NCBI RefSeq assembly: GCF_014697195.1
Contig: NZ_JACJRJ010000029.1
Coordinates: 1 to 64,000 of the forward strand
DNA length: 64,000 nucleotides
Reading direction: 5' to 3'
DNA from: Cylindrospermum sp. FACHB-282
GTDB taxonomy: Bacteria; Cyanobacteriota; Cyanobacteriia; Cyanobacteriales; Nostocaceae
Shown here piece after piece: positions 44,649 through 53,270 of the stretch (its first letter is position 1; each line of letters starts with the position of its first letter). Under the pieces are notes generated by a model that was not told where the DNA came from, made no database searches, and worked only from the letters and a program-made list of their open reading frames with translations. The translations under genes and the position numbers were made by a program.

Positions 44649-45587
44649 ATGAAATTCGGAATTGATATAGGGCACAATTGCCCTCCAGACACTGGAGCTA
44701 ATGGGATTAAGTTTGAGGATAACTTAGTCGTAGAGGTGGGCAATAAAGTTATCGCTAAGTTAAAAAATTTAGGACATGACGTCATATCATGTAAACCAGA
44801 TAAAGCCAGTTCAGTACGCGAATCACTATCGAAAAGATGTGCTAAAGCGAATACTAACAAAGTCGATATTTATGTTTCTATTCATTTTAATGCCTTTAAT
44901 GGACAAGCCAATGGCGCAGAAGTATTTGCTACTAGCAATGCAGGTAATAAAATCGCTAAACCGGTATTAGATGAAATTGTCAAATTAGGCTTTTTTAATC
45001 GTGGTGTTAAGAATGGTTCGCAATTATTTGTCTTGAGAAATACAGATATGACGGCGATTCTCGTAGAATGTTGCTTTATCGATTCTGCCAAAGATATGCG
45101 ACTATATGACGGGGAAGCAATGGCTAATGCGATCGTCAAAGGCTTAACGGGCAAAGTACCAAGCGCTCCAGTAAACACCGCCCCAGATGAATCGCAGAAT
45201 GGAGATACCAGTCTTGTTCGGCTGCAAAAAGCTTTAAATCGACTGAAGATAACCGATAAAAATGGTAAAGTTTTGGCAGAAGATAACGCAATTGGCCCGG
45301 CAACAACCTCTGCAATATTAAACTTTCAGAAGATTGCGGGAGTTCTCCCAACTGGAATCGCCGGACAAACTACATGGGATGCAATAAATCTGATTTTAGC
45401 AAAACGAGTCATCCGAGCAAATGCTGGTGGCCCGATTGTCAGATACTTGCAATATCGTGTGGGTGTTGACCCTGATGGTGTCTACGGGCCACTGACAGAG
45501 GCAGCAATTAAGAAATTTCAAAAGCAAAATGGTTTAACTGCTGATGGGATTGTCGGGCCAGCATCCTGGCAAAAATTAATTGGTTAG
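44649..45587 (+). CDS. N-acetylmuramoyl-L-alanine amidase with two peptidoglycan-binding domains
   Basis: A 312-residue Amidase_3 enzyme that cleaves the bond between muramic acid and the stem peptide. The zinc site and catalytic Glu are readable: His9 in DIGHN, Glu23 in KFEDNLV, His79 in VSIHFNAFNG, Glu140 in AILVECCFID. Two PG_binding_1 repeats follow, about 190-245 (LVRLQKALNRLKITD, GPATTSAILNFQK) and about 252-312 (GPIVRYLQYRVGVDPDG, GPLTEAAIKKFQKQ, GPASWQKLIG). There is no signal peptide, so export may be non-classical, as in endolysins, or the enzyme may recycle wall fragments. GGAG lies eight bases before the ATG. Confidence 0.93.
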   Translation: MKFGIDIGHNCPPDTGANGIKFEDNLVVEVGNKVIAKLKNLGHDVISCKPDKASSVRESLSKRCAKANTNKVDIYVSIHFNAFNGQANGAEVFATSNAGNKIAKPVLDEIVKLGFFNRGVKNGSQLFVLRNTDMTAILVECCFIDSAKDMRLYDGEAMANAIVKGLTGKVPSAPVNTAPDESQNGDTSLVRLQKALNRLKITDKNGKVLAEDNAIGPATTSAILNFQKIAGVLPTGIAGQTTWDAINLILAKRVIRANAGGPIVRYLQYRVGVDPDGVYGPLTEAAIKKFQKQNGLTADGIVGPASWQKLIG

Positions 45588-45592
45588 TTTGA

Positions 45593-46177
45593 CTAACCGC
45601 GAGTCCGTTCTAAGAGCAGCATCATTAACAAACTTAACAAAACCTGCTGCTCTTGGCGGTCGCTAAGTTGATCGACGGCTTTGACGGTAAATCTTCTGGA
45701 GAAAAAAGAAGCTTGTTTCTCCAAACGCATCACAACCGTGCCATCATCTCGGCTCACTAGGTAGACTGGATTGAACACATAACCAGTGAAAATGCCTAAA
45801 ACTGGGATTTCTGCAAAGAGGGCATCGGCAATTTTCACCCAGGGATTTTTCTCTTGAATGTTGAAGGTAGCTGTGTCACCATCAAATATGTCATAGCGGG
45901 CACGCCAAAGAGATTTCAATCCCCGCCGTTTGACAGAACCAATATAAGCGCCGTTGCTGTCGGTGAAATCATAGCGGGCAGAGAAATCAATAATCCGATC
46001 AGCGTTAATGTAGTATTGGGGGCGGGTTTGCTCACTATCAGCAAAGATCGTGATTGCTTCTTTGAGCTTGAAGAGTTTCTGTTTAACGTAGAAAACTAAA
46101 TTGCTTTGACTGTCAACAACGGATATTTGGGGCGCAAATGCCCAGAGTTTGAAAGTGAATTCGAGCGGATACTGCAT
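45593..46177 (-). CDS. LURP-one/tubby-C-like domain protein
   Basis: A 194-residue protein of the LURP-one-related type (tubby C-terminal fold). The run of paired strands is visible in FKLWAFAPQISVVDSQSNLVFYVKQK, ADSEQTRPQYYINADRIIDFSARYDFTDSNG, IGSVKRRGLKSLWRARYDIFD and VYLVSRDDGTVVMRLEKQ. Such proteins are membrane- or lipid-associated in eukaryotes; in bacteria their role is unknown. A hydrophobic piece (LLSLLMMLLLERT) ends the chain. The frame starts at GTG 46207, but the ATG at 46177 fits better. It converges with the amidase gene, five bases apart. Confidence 0.6.
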   Translation of the reverse strand: MQYPLEFTFKLWAFAPQISVVDSQSNLVFYVKQKLFKLKEAITIFADSEQTRPQYYINADRIIDFSARYDFTDSNGAYIGSVKRRGLKSLWRARYDIFDGDTATFNIQEKNPWVKIADALFAEIPVLGIFTGYVFNPVYLVSRDDGTVVMRLEKQASFFSRRFTVKAVDQLSDRQEQQVLLSLLMMLLLERTRG

Positions 46178-46390
46178 AGGTTTAGTGAAAAACTCCCCAT
46201 CTCTCACCCTATTTATCCCATTTTTGTAAGCTAAATAACATTTTGGTACTGGGGATTGGGGATTGGGGAAGAACAGCTAAAAAAATTTGGTTAGGGGGTG
46301 CATAAACAAAAAGAGGTCAACCTATTGAGTCAGTGAAGGGGTTGGAACCCAAAGATAAACACTCTTTTCTGAAACTTTAGGAGAAAGACC

Positions 46391-47023
46391 ATGAAATTCC
46401 GTAACTTAACTGGTTCTTTGCTAACAGCTACCGCACTTCTGGCTACTACATTACCTGCTTTTGCTGGGCCCTTTGACCTCAAGCCTGGTATTTTCGCACC
46501 TGTCACCCCAGGTGCAGCCGTAGGGAATGGAACTCCTAGCACTCCTAGTAATCCAAATGGGAATACTGAAGTGCAAGGATTAGGTGATCATCAATCTTGG
46601 GTGGATCCGAAAACTTTAGCAAAAGACCCCCGCGCCTTATGTAGCGATGTGGGTTTGGGTAGTAACACCCGCAACAGTGCTAACAAACTTGCTCTTGTAA
46701 CCTCTACCAGTACTCGTTCTAGTTCTTCCAGCAGCCACAATGATGGCGGTGGAGGTGGTGTGAGCTTTTTAGGTATTGGCGTCAGTGGTAGTGGTGCCAG
46801 TCAAGGTAGTAAAAATAATAGTGATTCTGGCGATCGCCGCAACAACCGCACAGAAGAAAACAGCAGCGCTTCCTCAACGGTAGTTCAAGGCAGAAATTGC
46901 GATGCTTTCGTTAATTCCGCCGCCGCTAGAGACATGAACTACGAAGACAACCTCACTCGCCGCTATGAAATCAAAACTGGTCGTCAGGGACAGCAGGTGA
47001 ATCAACTGCTAGAAAATAAATAA
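46391..47023 (+). CDS. Secreted low-complexity protein, first of three
   Basis: A 210-residue protein with a classical signal peptide (residues about 1-25, LTATALLATTLPAFAG). The mature chain is rich in Gly, Ser, Thr and Asn, with a run of Ser (SSSSSSH) and Gly (DGGGGGVSFLGIGVSG) in the middle, and a more regular C-terminus (NCDAFVNSAAARDMNYEDNL and RRYEIKTG). Two cysteines (in RALCSDVG and GRNCDAF) could pair. AGGAG lies ten bases before the ATG. A stem-loop follows, then a second exported protein on the same strand. No family is recognised; an envelope or extracellular-matrix role is a guess. Confidence 0.75.
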   Translation: MKFRNLTGSLLTATALLATTLPAFAGPFDLKPGIFAPVTPGAAVGNGTPSTPSNPNGNTEVQGLGDHQSWVDPKTLAKDPRALCSDVGLGSNTRNSANKLALVTSTSTRSSSSSSHNDGGGGGVSFLGIGVSGSGASQGSKNNSDSGDRRNNRTEENSSASSTVVQGRNCDAFVNSAAARDMNYEDNLTRRYEIKTGRQGQQVNQLLENK

Positions 47024-47052
47024 TTATCGATTAATTTTAAATTTTGAAGATG

Positions 47053-47081
47053 CCAGGGTTTGCTATAGGTCTGCACCCTGG
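47053..47081 (+). terminator. Stem-loop between secreted protein genes
   Basis: CCAGGGT (47053-47059) pairs with ACCCTGG (47075-47081) around a 15-base loop; TAATTGCTTTATTT follows. It could terminate or attenuate transcription after the first secreted-protein gene, or stabilise its mRNA. Confidence 0.6.
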
Positions 47082-47112
47082 TAATTGCTTTATTTAGCTT
47101 CAGGAGCAAGGA

Positions 47113-47529
47113 ATGAGAAACCTGAGAGGAGGGAGAATTATTGCCCTCAGTACAATCCTGTGTCTGTCCATAACATCTTTAGCGATCGCCCAAACGCCAG
47201 ATCGAAAAATTCGTAATTCCCAAATTTTGCCCTATCTGCTAGATAATCCTCAGGATAACTCAACAGTGAGACTGCGTTGTCTGCCTAGAGAGAGACAGGA
47301 AGCCGATAGACAGCGACGTATTATCAGAGATAGCCTGCTGCTACCAACCCCAAGCTATCCCCAAAACACTGTCACCATTGAAATAGAGGGCAATTGTAGG
47401 GATGTCAGAATTCGTGTCCAAGGCGGCTCAGAATTTTCTGATCCCTCTATCTATCATCCCTCTGAATTTGACAACGACTGGCTTACCCGTCCAGGTTCTG
47501 GATGGTACTGGCACAGACATGGCCACTAA
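47113..47529 (+). CDS. Small secreted protein, second of three
   Basis: A 138-residue exported protein. The signal peptide (about 1-27) is GGRIIALSTILCLSITSLAIAQ. The mature part is Arg/Asp-rich: LLDNPQDNSTVRLRCLPRER, then VTIEIEGNCRDVRIRVQGGS, and it ends in WYWHRHGH. The two cysteines in LRCLP and GNCRD may form a bond. CAGGAGCAAGGA before the ATG is a good ribosome site. It lies 90 bases after the first secreted gene and 120 before the third. Family unknown. Confidence 0.7.
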   Translation: MRNLRGGRIIALSTILCLSITSLAIAQTPDRKIRNSQILPYLLDNPQDNSTVRLRCLPRERQEADRQRRIIRDSLLLPTPSYPQNTVTIEIEGNCRDVRIRVQGGSEFSDPSIYHPSEFDNDWLTRPGSGWYWHRHGH

Positions 47530-47649
47530 ATTTTTTTTTTGCTCGTTTTCTACAATCAGACTGCATAAACCAAAAACAACAAACCTATTGATTGTTAACG
47601 GAGGGATGCAAACCTCAAAAACACAATCACATCAAAGGAAAAAACAGTC

Positions 47650-48282
47650 ATGAAAACGCAAATTTTGTTAAGCCTTGCCTGTTCTCTGTCTCTGTTGGGT
47701 ACCGTTACAATACCCACTTTTGCCCAATCAGTCCCAACCCCGTCCCCAGAAAGCAGTCAAGAGATTACCATCCCTCAAGATACAGCGGTGATTGTCTCAT
47801 TTCCAGCACCTGTTACCGTAGATGTCGGGCAAAAAAAAGACTATCCCCTGACAGTGCCTTTAGCAAGTGCGATTAAAGATACTCAAGGTAATGTGATAGC
47901 GCCAGAAAATACTCCTGTAACCATTGTTCTCAAACCCACTAATGGCGGTGCTAAAATTGTGGCACAGTCATTAGTAATCAATGGTCGAATTGTCTCCATT
48001 CAAGCATCAAGTCAAACGATTCCTGGTACTACTATTACCCATAAGCGAGCTAATGATAAAGCTGTCGAAAATGGTTCTGTTTGGGGGAGAATTGGCGGAA
48101 GTACCTTGGGCTTTTTAAATCAAGGTGATCCTGAGCAGTTTGACCGGGGAGCCATGCTAGGAAGTGCGGTGGGATTGGTTTCTGGCTTGCGTTCCGCCGA
48201 AAATACCCGTGTTGTACAGATTCCCCAAAGTAGTATTTATGTGTTATCACTTGAGGCTCCGATCAACTTATCTCCTCGCTAG
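47650..48282 (+). CDS. Secreted protein, third of three
   Basis: A 210-residue exported protein with signal peptide LLSLACSLSLLGTVTIPTFA. After a Pro/Ser linker, the chain reads EITIPQDTAVIVSFPAPVTV, VPLASAIKDTQGNVIAPENT, AKIVAQSLVINGRIVSIQAS and then a Gly-rich region WGRIGGSTLGFLNQGDPEQF and GAMLGSAVGLVSGL that could insert into or lie on a membrane (glycine-zipper-like). The same combination of a beta domain and glycine-rich segment is common in cyanobacterial envelope proteins, but the family is unnamed. AAAGGA is about nine bases before the ATG. Confidence 0.75.
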   Translation: MKTQILLSLACSLSLLGTVTIPTFAQSVPTPSPESSQEITIPQDTAVIVSFPAPVTVDVGQKKDYPLTVPLASAIKDTQGNVIAPENTPVTIVLKPTNGGAKIVAQSLVINGRIVSIQASSQTIPGTTITHKRANDKAVENGSVWGRIGGSTLGFLNQGDPEQFDRGAMLGSAVGLVSGLRSAENTRVVQIPQSSIYVLSLEAPINLSPR

Positions 48283-48331
48283 TCCAACCCTCTTTAAGAC
48301 AAAGCAAAATTAACTTCTGAATTTTGAATTT

Positions 48332-49300
48332 TTAAAGAGAATGCAGTATGGTTAAATGAAAACTATGTCTAGTTTCAGCTTTCAGATACCGCTCCTGTAT
48401 TGGTTGCCACTGCTGCCACAAGTTATAACGATTTTCTGCTAACAAAGCAGTTAACCCACCTAACTGAGTGCGAGTTTCTGACTTGAAGATATCCACAAGC
48501 CACTCAGCTAAAACCATACTATCTTGCATCGCACCCAAAATTTCTTGGATATTTTTGACTTCGGCAATATGCGCTGCAAAAGATTCACCATATATTTCAG
48601 TAAATAACTCCATTTGGTAGCGGACACGTTTAGCTTGTTTCCGCAAACTATGAAGAGTTTCCCCTTGCGTTGCTAATTGTTCTTCTAGCTTTTCTGATGT
48701 CCAATCAGTGGGAATTACTACCTCTGAGTTGACAATTTGAGTACCAATTAGCCAGCCCGGATGCAACAATAAAGTACTTACTGCCGGGAGAAGTAAATCT
48801 GGTAGTACTTGTTGAATTGACAAAGATGCTAAAGGTTGATAGTTGGGTTTTTCTAACCAGTCTTGAAATCCCTGTTTGACAGATTTGTAATGTTCATCTT
48901 TTAATGTTTTTTGTACATTAGCTAGTTCAATTTCACGTTGTTTAGATAAAGCACCAAAGGCTGTTTGCAGAGATGCTTGTTCTTTCCGGCGTAAATGTGG
49001 TATATAATTATTTTCTAAAGCCTCTTTTAGCACGTCCAAATCTCGGAGATTCCCCAGAGTACGGGCAATTTTAGCAATATTTTTCTCGCTGACTGGTTTC
49101 GATAAATCCAACGCCAGCCCAAACTTGCTGATATCAGTGCGTAGGCGACGCATCCCCACGCGCATTTGATGCAGTGCTTCTGGATCTTCATCTTTCTTAA
49201 CTGCTTTTTCCCACTTCCAGGTTTTCTTTGCGTGTTTTTCAATCGCCTGGTATGCGTAATCGCCAAGAGTATTTGCCGTTGTTTTTGTGGCTAATTTCAT
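48332..49300 (-). CDS. CHAD domain-containing protein
   Basis: A 322-residue all-helical CHAD protein. The conserved His and basic residues occur in ALHQMRVGMRRLRTDISKFG and, in the second half, LRKQAKRVRYQMELFTEIYG followed by IQEILGAMQDSMVLAEWL. CHAD domains bind inorganic polyphosphate through these basic helices and often reside on polyphosphate granules; some accompany CYTH phosphatases, but none is adjacent here. Length is normal. No export signal. Confidence 0.9.
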   Translation of the reverse strand: MKLATKTTANTLGDYAYQAIEKHAKKTWKWEKAVKKDEDPEALHQMRVGMRRLRTDISKFGLALDLSKPVSEKNIAKIARTLGNLRDLDVLKEALENNYIPHLRRKEQASLQTAFGALSKQREIELANVQKTLKDEHYKSVKQGFQDWLEKPNYQPLASLSIQQVLPDLLLPAVSTLLLHPGWLIGTQIVNSEVVIPTDWTSEKLEEQLATQGETLHSLRKQAKRVRYQMELFTEIYGESFAAHIAEVKNIQEILGAMQDSMVLAEWLVDIFKSETRTQLGGLTALLAENRYNLWQQWQPIQERYLKAETRHSFHLTILHSL

Positions 49301-49436
49301 AATTGGTAAAAATTCAATACCAAATTTGGTGTTTGTATCATAGCATTAGGTAAAAATTGACATCTACTGTTGTGTTTTTTATTTGGGAATTCTGAATTAT
49401 TTAACAGTTTGAAAAGGCGGATGTGTTGCAGCTAGG

Positions 49437-49841
49437 CTAGAGATTAGTGGAGATAGCCTGCACCGGACAGGTAGGAATACACTGTTCACAGACGATGCAG
49501 CGCGATCGCGTAAAAGTCAGTTTATATGTTTCTGGGTTAAGGGTGAGGGCTTCCGTAGGGCAAACCCCAGTACACAAGCCACAGTGAACACAGACATCTT
49601 CATCAATAGCAATTTCACCTAAGCTATGGGAAACGCTGATATGCTGCGATCGCATCCACTCGATAGCCGCATCTAACTGATCGATGTCCCCAGCTAGTTC
49701 CACAACTAATTTGCCAATTTGATTTGGGGCAACTTGGGCACGGATAATATTGGCAGCAACGTTGAAATCTTTTGCTAGTCGGTAGGTGACTGGCATTTGA
49801 ATGGCCCGTTTGGGAAAAGTGAGGGTAACTCGTTTTTTCAT
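49437..49841 (-). CDS. NIL domain and 2x[4Fe-4S] ferredoxin protein
   Basis: A 134-residue protein. Residues 1-75 form a NIL domain (VTLTFPKRAIQMPVTYRLAK, AAIEWMRSQHISV), a ligand-binding module also found in methionine transporter ATPases. Residues 80-134 hold two [4Fe-4S] motifs: CVHCGLCTGVCPTEA and CIVCEQCIPTCPVQA. This fusion is widespread in cyanobacteria; it may sense or help deliver sulfur compounds such as homocysteine or methionine, as in related NIL-ferredoxin proteins of methanogens. That role is inference. Eight cluster cysteines are all present. It is divergent from txlA. Confidence 0.9.
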   Translation of the reverse strand: MKKRVTLTFPKRAIQMPVTYRLAKDFNVAANIIRAQVAPNQIGKLVVELAGDIDQLDAAIEWMRSQHISVSHSLGEIAIDEDVCVHCGLCTGVCPTEALTLNPETYKLTFTRSRCIVCEQCIPTCPVQAISTNL

Positions 49842-49967
49842 CGGTAGGGAAGTGGGTTGCCTCTCTGTTGTAGCGTATTGGGCAGTTTCAGGAACGGCAG
49901 AGGATGGAGAAAGACAAAGAGCTAAACTAAATAATGACAGCGCTTAATATCTTTTAATAAATTTGTT

Positions 49968-50558
49968 ATGAGTACAAATGCACCTGTGAACTCTCCCACC
50001 AAGGCAGAATCTACATTTGGGCAGCGGTTCCGCAACTTCCTAATTGCCATAGTAGCGATCTCCCTGGGGGTATCCTTATTTGTAGGACTACGAGCCGAGA
50101 CAACCTCAGTTTCCCTAGTCAAGTTAAACCAAACCTCAACACCCCTAGAAGTAGCTGTAAGCAATGGCAAACCTTCACTGGTAGAGTTTTATGCCGATTG
50201 GTGTACTGTTTGCCAGAAAATGGCCCCAGACATGGCCCAACTGGAAACCCAGTATGCTGACAAGCTGAATTTTGTCATGCTGAATGTAGATAATAGCAAA
50301 TGGCTACCGGAAATGCTGAAATATCGCGTAGATGGAATTCCGCATTTTGTGTATTTGCGTAAAAATGGAGAAACCATAGCCGAAGCGATCGGTGATCAAC
50401 CACGCACAATCATGGCAAGCAATTTAGAGGCTTTAGTTACAGGTTCAACTCTCCCCTATGCTAAAGCCAACGGGCAAGTTTCCAAATTTTCCGCCCCATT
50501 AGCACCAACAACAAATCAAGATGACCCCCGCAGCCATGGCAACCAAGTGGTAAATTAG
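49968..50558 (+). CDS. txlA: Thioredoxin-like protein TxlA (membrane-anchored)
   Basis: A 196-residue membrane-anchored thioredoxin. TM about 22-41 (FLIAIVAISLGVSLFVGL) is followed by a thioredoxin domain: SLVEFYADWCTVCQKMAP with the redox pair Cys79 and Cys82, LNVDN, and RVDGIPHFVYL with the cis-Pro. It corresponds to cyanobacterial TxlA and plant HCF164, which pass reducing power across the thylakoid membrane for cytochrome assembly. The Asn/Gln-rich tail is typical. The MFS gene begins 28 bases after its stop, so the two may be co-transcribed. Confidence 0.92.
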   Translation: MSTNAPVNSPTKAESTFGQRFRNFLIAIVAISLGVSLFVGLRAETTSVSLVKLNQTSTPLEVAVSNGKPSLVEFYADWCTVCQKMAPDMAQLETQYADKLNFVMLNVDNSKWLPEMLKYRVDGIPHFVYLRKNGETIAEAIGDQPRTIMASNLEALVTGSTLPYAKANGQVSKFSAPLAPTTNQDDPRSHGNQVVN

Positions 50559-50586
50559 CAGGTAATTTATTTATCTGCGAAAAAAA

Positions 50587-51921
50587 ATGCTGCGTCTGAG
50601 TCGTTACCAATGGACTGTACTATTAGCAGCCTGGCTGGGTTGGGGCTTCAATATTTTCAACGGTATCCTATTTAACTACGTCGCTCCTAATTGTGTACCC
50701 ACACTCTTAGGTTTAACCATTGGTTCACCAGAAGCTAAAGCAGCAACACTTTTTTGGACTGGTCTTTTAACCTCTCTCCTCTTGTTAGGCTGGGCAGCAG
50801 GGGGAGTGATTTTTGGTCAAGTTGCCGATCGCATCGGGCGCCGCAAAACCCTCCTGCTGACAATGGTAATCTATGCCTTGGGCACTGCTAGCTGTGCCTT
50901 TGCTCCCAACATCTGGGTTTTGATCCTCTGCCGGATTGTTGCTAGCCTGGGCATTGGCGGCGAATGGGCAGCAGGAGCAGCAATGGTAGCGGAAGTAGTA
51001 CCAGAAAACTCACGGGTAGAAGCCGGCGCACTCTTGTATACTTCAGCATCTGCCGGTTTATTTTTAGCCACCTTCCTCAACTTCCAAATTGCCGGGGTGC
51101 TATTTGCCGCAAATCCTGAAACCTCTTGGCGCTATGTATTTTTATGCGGTTTGATTCCCGCAGTAGTCGCTTTTGCCATCAGCTTCTTGATTAAAGAACC
51201 AGAACGTTGGCACAAAGCTGCCTCCACAGCCGTTCCTCCCAAACTCAGCGAACTCTTCAACCGCCAGAATTTACCTTTAACCATCAGTGGCTGTTTAATG
51301 GCCTTAACTGCTTTACTCACCTGGTGGAGTTGTAATGCTTTCATTCCCGTAATTGCTACAGGATTAGCTCGGACATCTGCGAATGCTCAAGGTTTCGATA
51401 AAAGCGCTACCTTAGCACTAGTTGAGCAATGGAAAGTCATTGCAACTAATAGCTTTAACTTGGGAGGTTTAATCGGCACACTGCTGACGATTCCCGCAGC
51501 TAAATATTTGGGACGAAAGAAGATGTTTGCTCTATACTTCATACTCTCATCTGCCGCCATTATGGTAACCTTTGGGCTACCACTCCCTCCCGAAATTCGC
51601 CTTTACCTGTATTTCGCCATTGGTATCAGCGTCTTTGGTGTATTTGGCAGCTTTACTTACTACCTACCAGAACTTTTCCCGACGAGACTCCGGGCGACCG
51701 GTGCGGGTTTTTGCTATAACATTGGACGTGTAGTGGCAGCCATTGGCCCTTTTTTAGTAGGTGCGATGGCGCAACGCCCGCCGGAGGCGATCGCATCTCT
51801 TGGTGCAAACGCCCTAAATAGTGGCTTACAGGTACTCTTTTGGGTTGGTTTTATCCCCCTCCTAGGACTAGCTTTTATGCCTTGGGTAATTGAAACTCAA
51901 GGTCAAACTTTAGCAGAGTAA
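50587..51921 (+). CDS. MFS transporter (metabolite:H+ symporter type)
   Basis: A 444-residue major-facilitator protein with 12 predicted helices. GQVADRIGRRKTLLLTM between TM2 and TM3 and RIVASLGIGGEWAAGAAMVAEVVP in TM4 are the signatures of the sugar/aromatic-acid symporter families (SP/AAHS); the second-half copy of the loop motif is AAKYLGRKKMFAL, and PELFPTRLRATGAGFCYNIG precedes TM11. The substrate cannot be named. It directly follows txlA. No strong ribosome site is visible, which fits translation from a shared message. Confidence 0.88.
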   Translation: MLRLSRYQWTVLLAAWLGWGFNIFNGILFNYVAPNCVPTLLGLTIGSPEAKAATLFWTGLLTSLLLLGWAAGGVIFGQVADRIGRRKTLLLTMVIYALGTASCAFAPNIWVLILCRIVASLGIGGEWAAGAAMVAEVVPENSRVEAGALLYTSASAGLFLATFLNFQIAGVLFAANPETSWRYVFLCGLIPAVVAFAISFLIKEPERWHKAASTAVPPKLSELFNRQNLPLTISGCLMALTALLTWWSCNAFIPVIATGLARTSANAQGFDKSATLALVEQWKVIATNSFNLGGLIGTLLTIPAAKYLGRKKMFALYFILSSAAIMVTFGLPLPPEIRLYLYFAIGISVFGVFGSFTYYLPELFPTRLRATGAGFCYNIGRVVAAIGPFLVGAMAQRPPEAIASLGANALNSGLQVLFWVGFIPLLGLAFMPWVIETQGQTLAE

Positions 51922-51935
51922 AGCTCCCCAGCTTC

Positions 51936-52175
51936 TCAAACCTCAGGATTTTGATCAGATTCCAAAACACCACTACCAATCATCAGCTGCGGCCAGACTA
52001 ACAAGAAAAATCCCATCCATGCCAATAACGGGATAGCCACAAGAACAGTTAGCCAGATAATCTTAAATAGCAACCAGCTACCACTAATCAGCGTCACACC
52101 TGTGAGGAGTATAGACCAAGGTTGACACCACCAAGGCTTGTAGTTCCAGGGATTTATCGGCTTTTGTTCAGACAT
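51936..52175 (-). CDS. Small cyanobacterial membrane protein
   Basis: A 79-residue protein starting at ATG 52175 (a TTG at 52211 would add 12 residues). The N-terminus NPWNYKPWWCQPWSILLTG is Trp-rich and conserved-looking, followed by two hydrophobic helices (SWLLFKIIWLTVLVAIPLL and WMGFFLLVWPQLMIG). I recall unnamed cyanobacterial families with this N-P-W-x-Y-K-P-W-W-C-Q-P-W-S motif; the role is unknown. It converges with the MFS gene, 14 bases between stops. Confidence 0.7.
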   Translation of the reverse strand: MSEQKPINPWNYKPWWCQPWSILLTGVTLISGSWLLFKIIWLTVLVAIPLLAWMGFFLLVWPQLMIGSGVLESDQNPEV

Positions 52176-52300
52176 TGGGTTAATTAAAGAAAGGGAATTG
52201 TCCTTTAACAAGTTTTAGCGCAGTGTTGGGGCACACAGTTCTTTTTTTCCCCTAACACTCCCCTTGGCCCGACACTACACCACAAGCAAACTCAAAAACC

Positions 52301-52786
52301 TCAGCGTCCATCAGGGTTCCATTTGGCTAAGGGTATGTATTCGTTTTTCACCAAATCTAGAGCCTCAATCACACCACTGGGACTCAAGACGCGAAACCAA
52401 TAAATCGTGTCTGTAGTTTTATTTGGGTGATTTTCAAACACTCTAACTGCATAGTAAGGTGCATCAGCAGTAGGAGAACTATCAACAACAGACGCAACCC
52501 AGATACTCCCCTTAGAGAGTTTTTGAATTTCTCTAGCCTTGCGTTGCACTTGTGGTAGCTTCCAGACTAGATTTTGAGCTACTTTTTCATCCAGTCCACT
52601 GGTAGTCTGAGCAACCTTCACCGCAATATGTTTCCCTAATCCAGCTACCGCAAGTGATGAATTTATTCCCATCTGAATTTGCTTTTCGTGACTCCGATCA
52701 ATCCTTGACTGTCCTAATAGCCCCATAACAAAAATGGCTATCAATGGAACATAGGTTATTTGCTTCGTTAAGTTACTCTTAAGCAT
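52301..52786 (-). CDS. Exported or membrane-anchored protein, unknown
   Basis: A 161-residue protein. Residues 8-25 (KQITYVPLIAIFVMGLLG) form a signal anchor. The rest is a compact soluble domain: LDEKVAQNLVWKLPQVQRKA, KLSKGSIWVASVVDSSP, APYYAVRVFENHPNKTTDTI, YWFRVLSPSGVIEALDL. The helix followed by a four-strand sheet recalls cystatin/NTF2-like small folds, but no family is recognised. It stands alone, 90 bases beyond the start of the neighbouring small membrane gene. Confidence 0.6.
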   Translation of the reverse strand: MLKSNLTKQITYVPLIAIFVMGLLGQSRIDRSHEKQIQMGINSSLAVAGLGKHIAVKVAQTTSGLDEKVAQNLVWKLPQVQRKAREIQKLSKGSIWVASVVDSSPTADAPYYAVRVFENHPNKTTDTIYWFRVLSPSGVIEALDLVKNEYIPLAKWNPDGR

Positions 52787-53270
52787 TTTTGTCTACTCTC
52801 GGTAAGAGTGTATTATTTTAGCCTGTATCATAACGATATCAGGGTTGAGACCCCCTGGGATCAGTATTTTCCAGAACCGAGATGTTTTGTTAAGCAAATA
52901 GTCCGGCCCTACTGAATTCTCCTGTTTTCAAACAGAGTAAAAAGCAATACAATATTTCTAAGTTTTAAATAGTACTAACTTTCTTTAAAAACAGCAATTT
53001 CCCCTTGATTAAAGCTATTTTTAGTTATAAATTTAATAGATTAGGTGGAAAGTACTTGGATTAATCGGTTATTAGAGTAACATTACTCTAGCAGTAGATG
53101 CCTATAAAGCTCTATTCTTATAAAGGTATTCAACAACAGGTTATTAAAAATAAATCTAGTTGAAAAATTTGGATCTAGTATTTCCAGCATTTTATTGTGA
53201 TCTGTTCTAAAGATTTTGGATAACCATTGGCAAAAGCGCTAGAAATTTAATAGTTTAGTTGGAGGGTTTT
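52787..53270. other. Upstream region of the lysozyme-fusion gene with a dyad
   Basis: No gene seen. AT-rich; it holds an inverted repeat TAGAGTAA-CA-TTACTCTA at 53073-53090, about 180 bases before the lysozyme-fusion gene, which could be an operator. TTGGAGGG just before 53271 is the ribosome-binding site of that gene. Confidence 0.5.
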
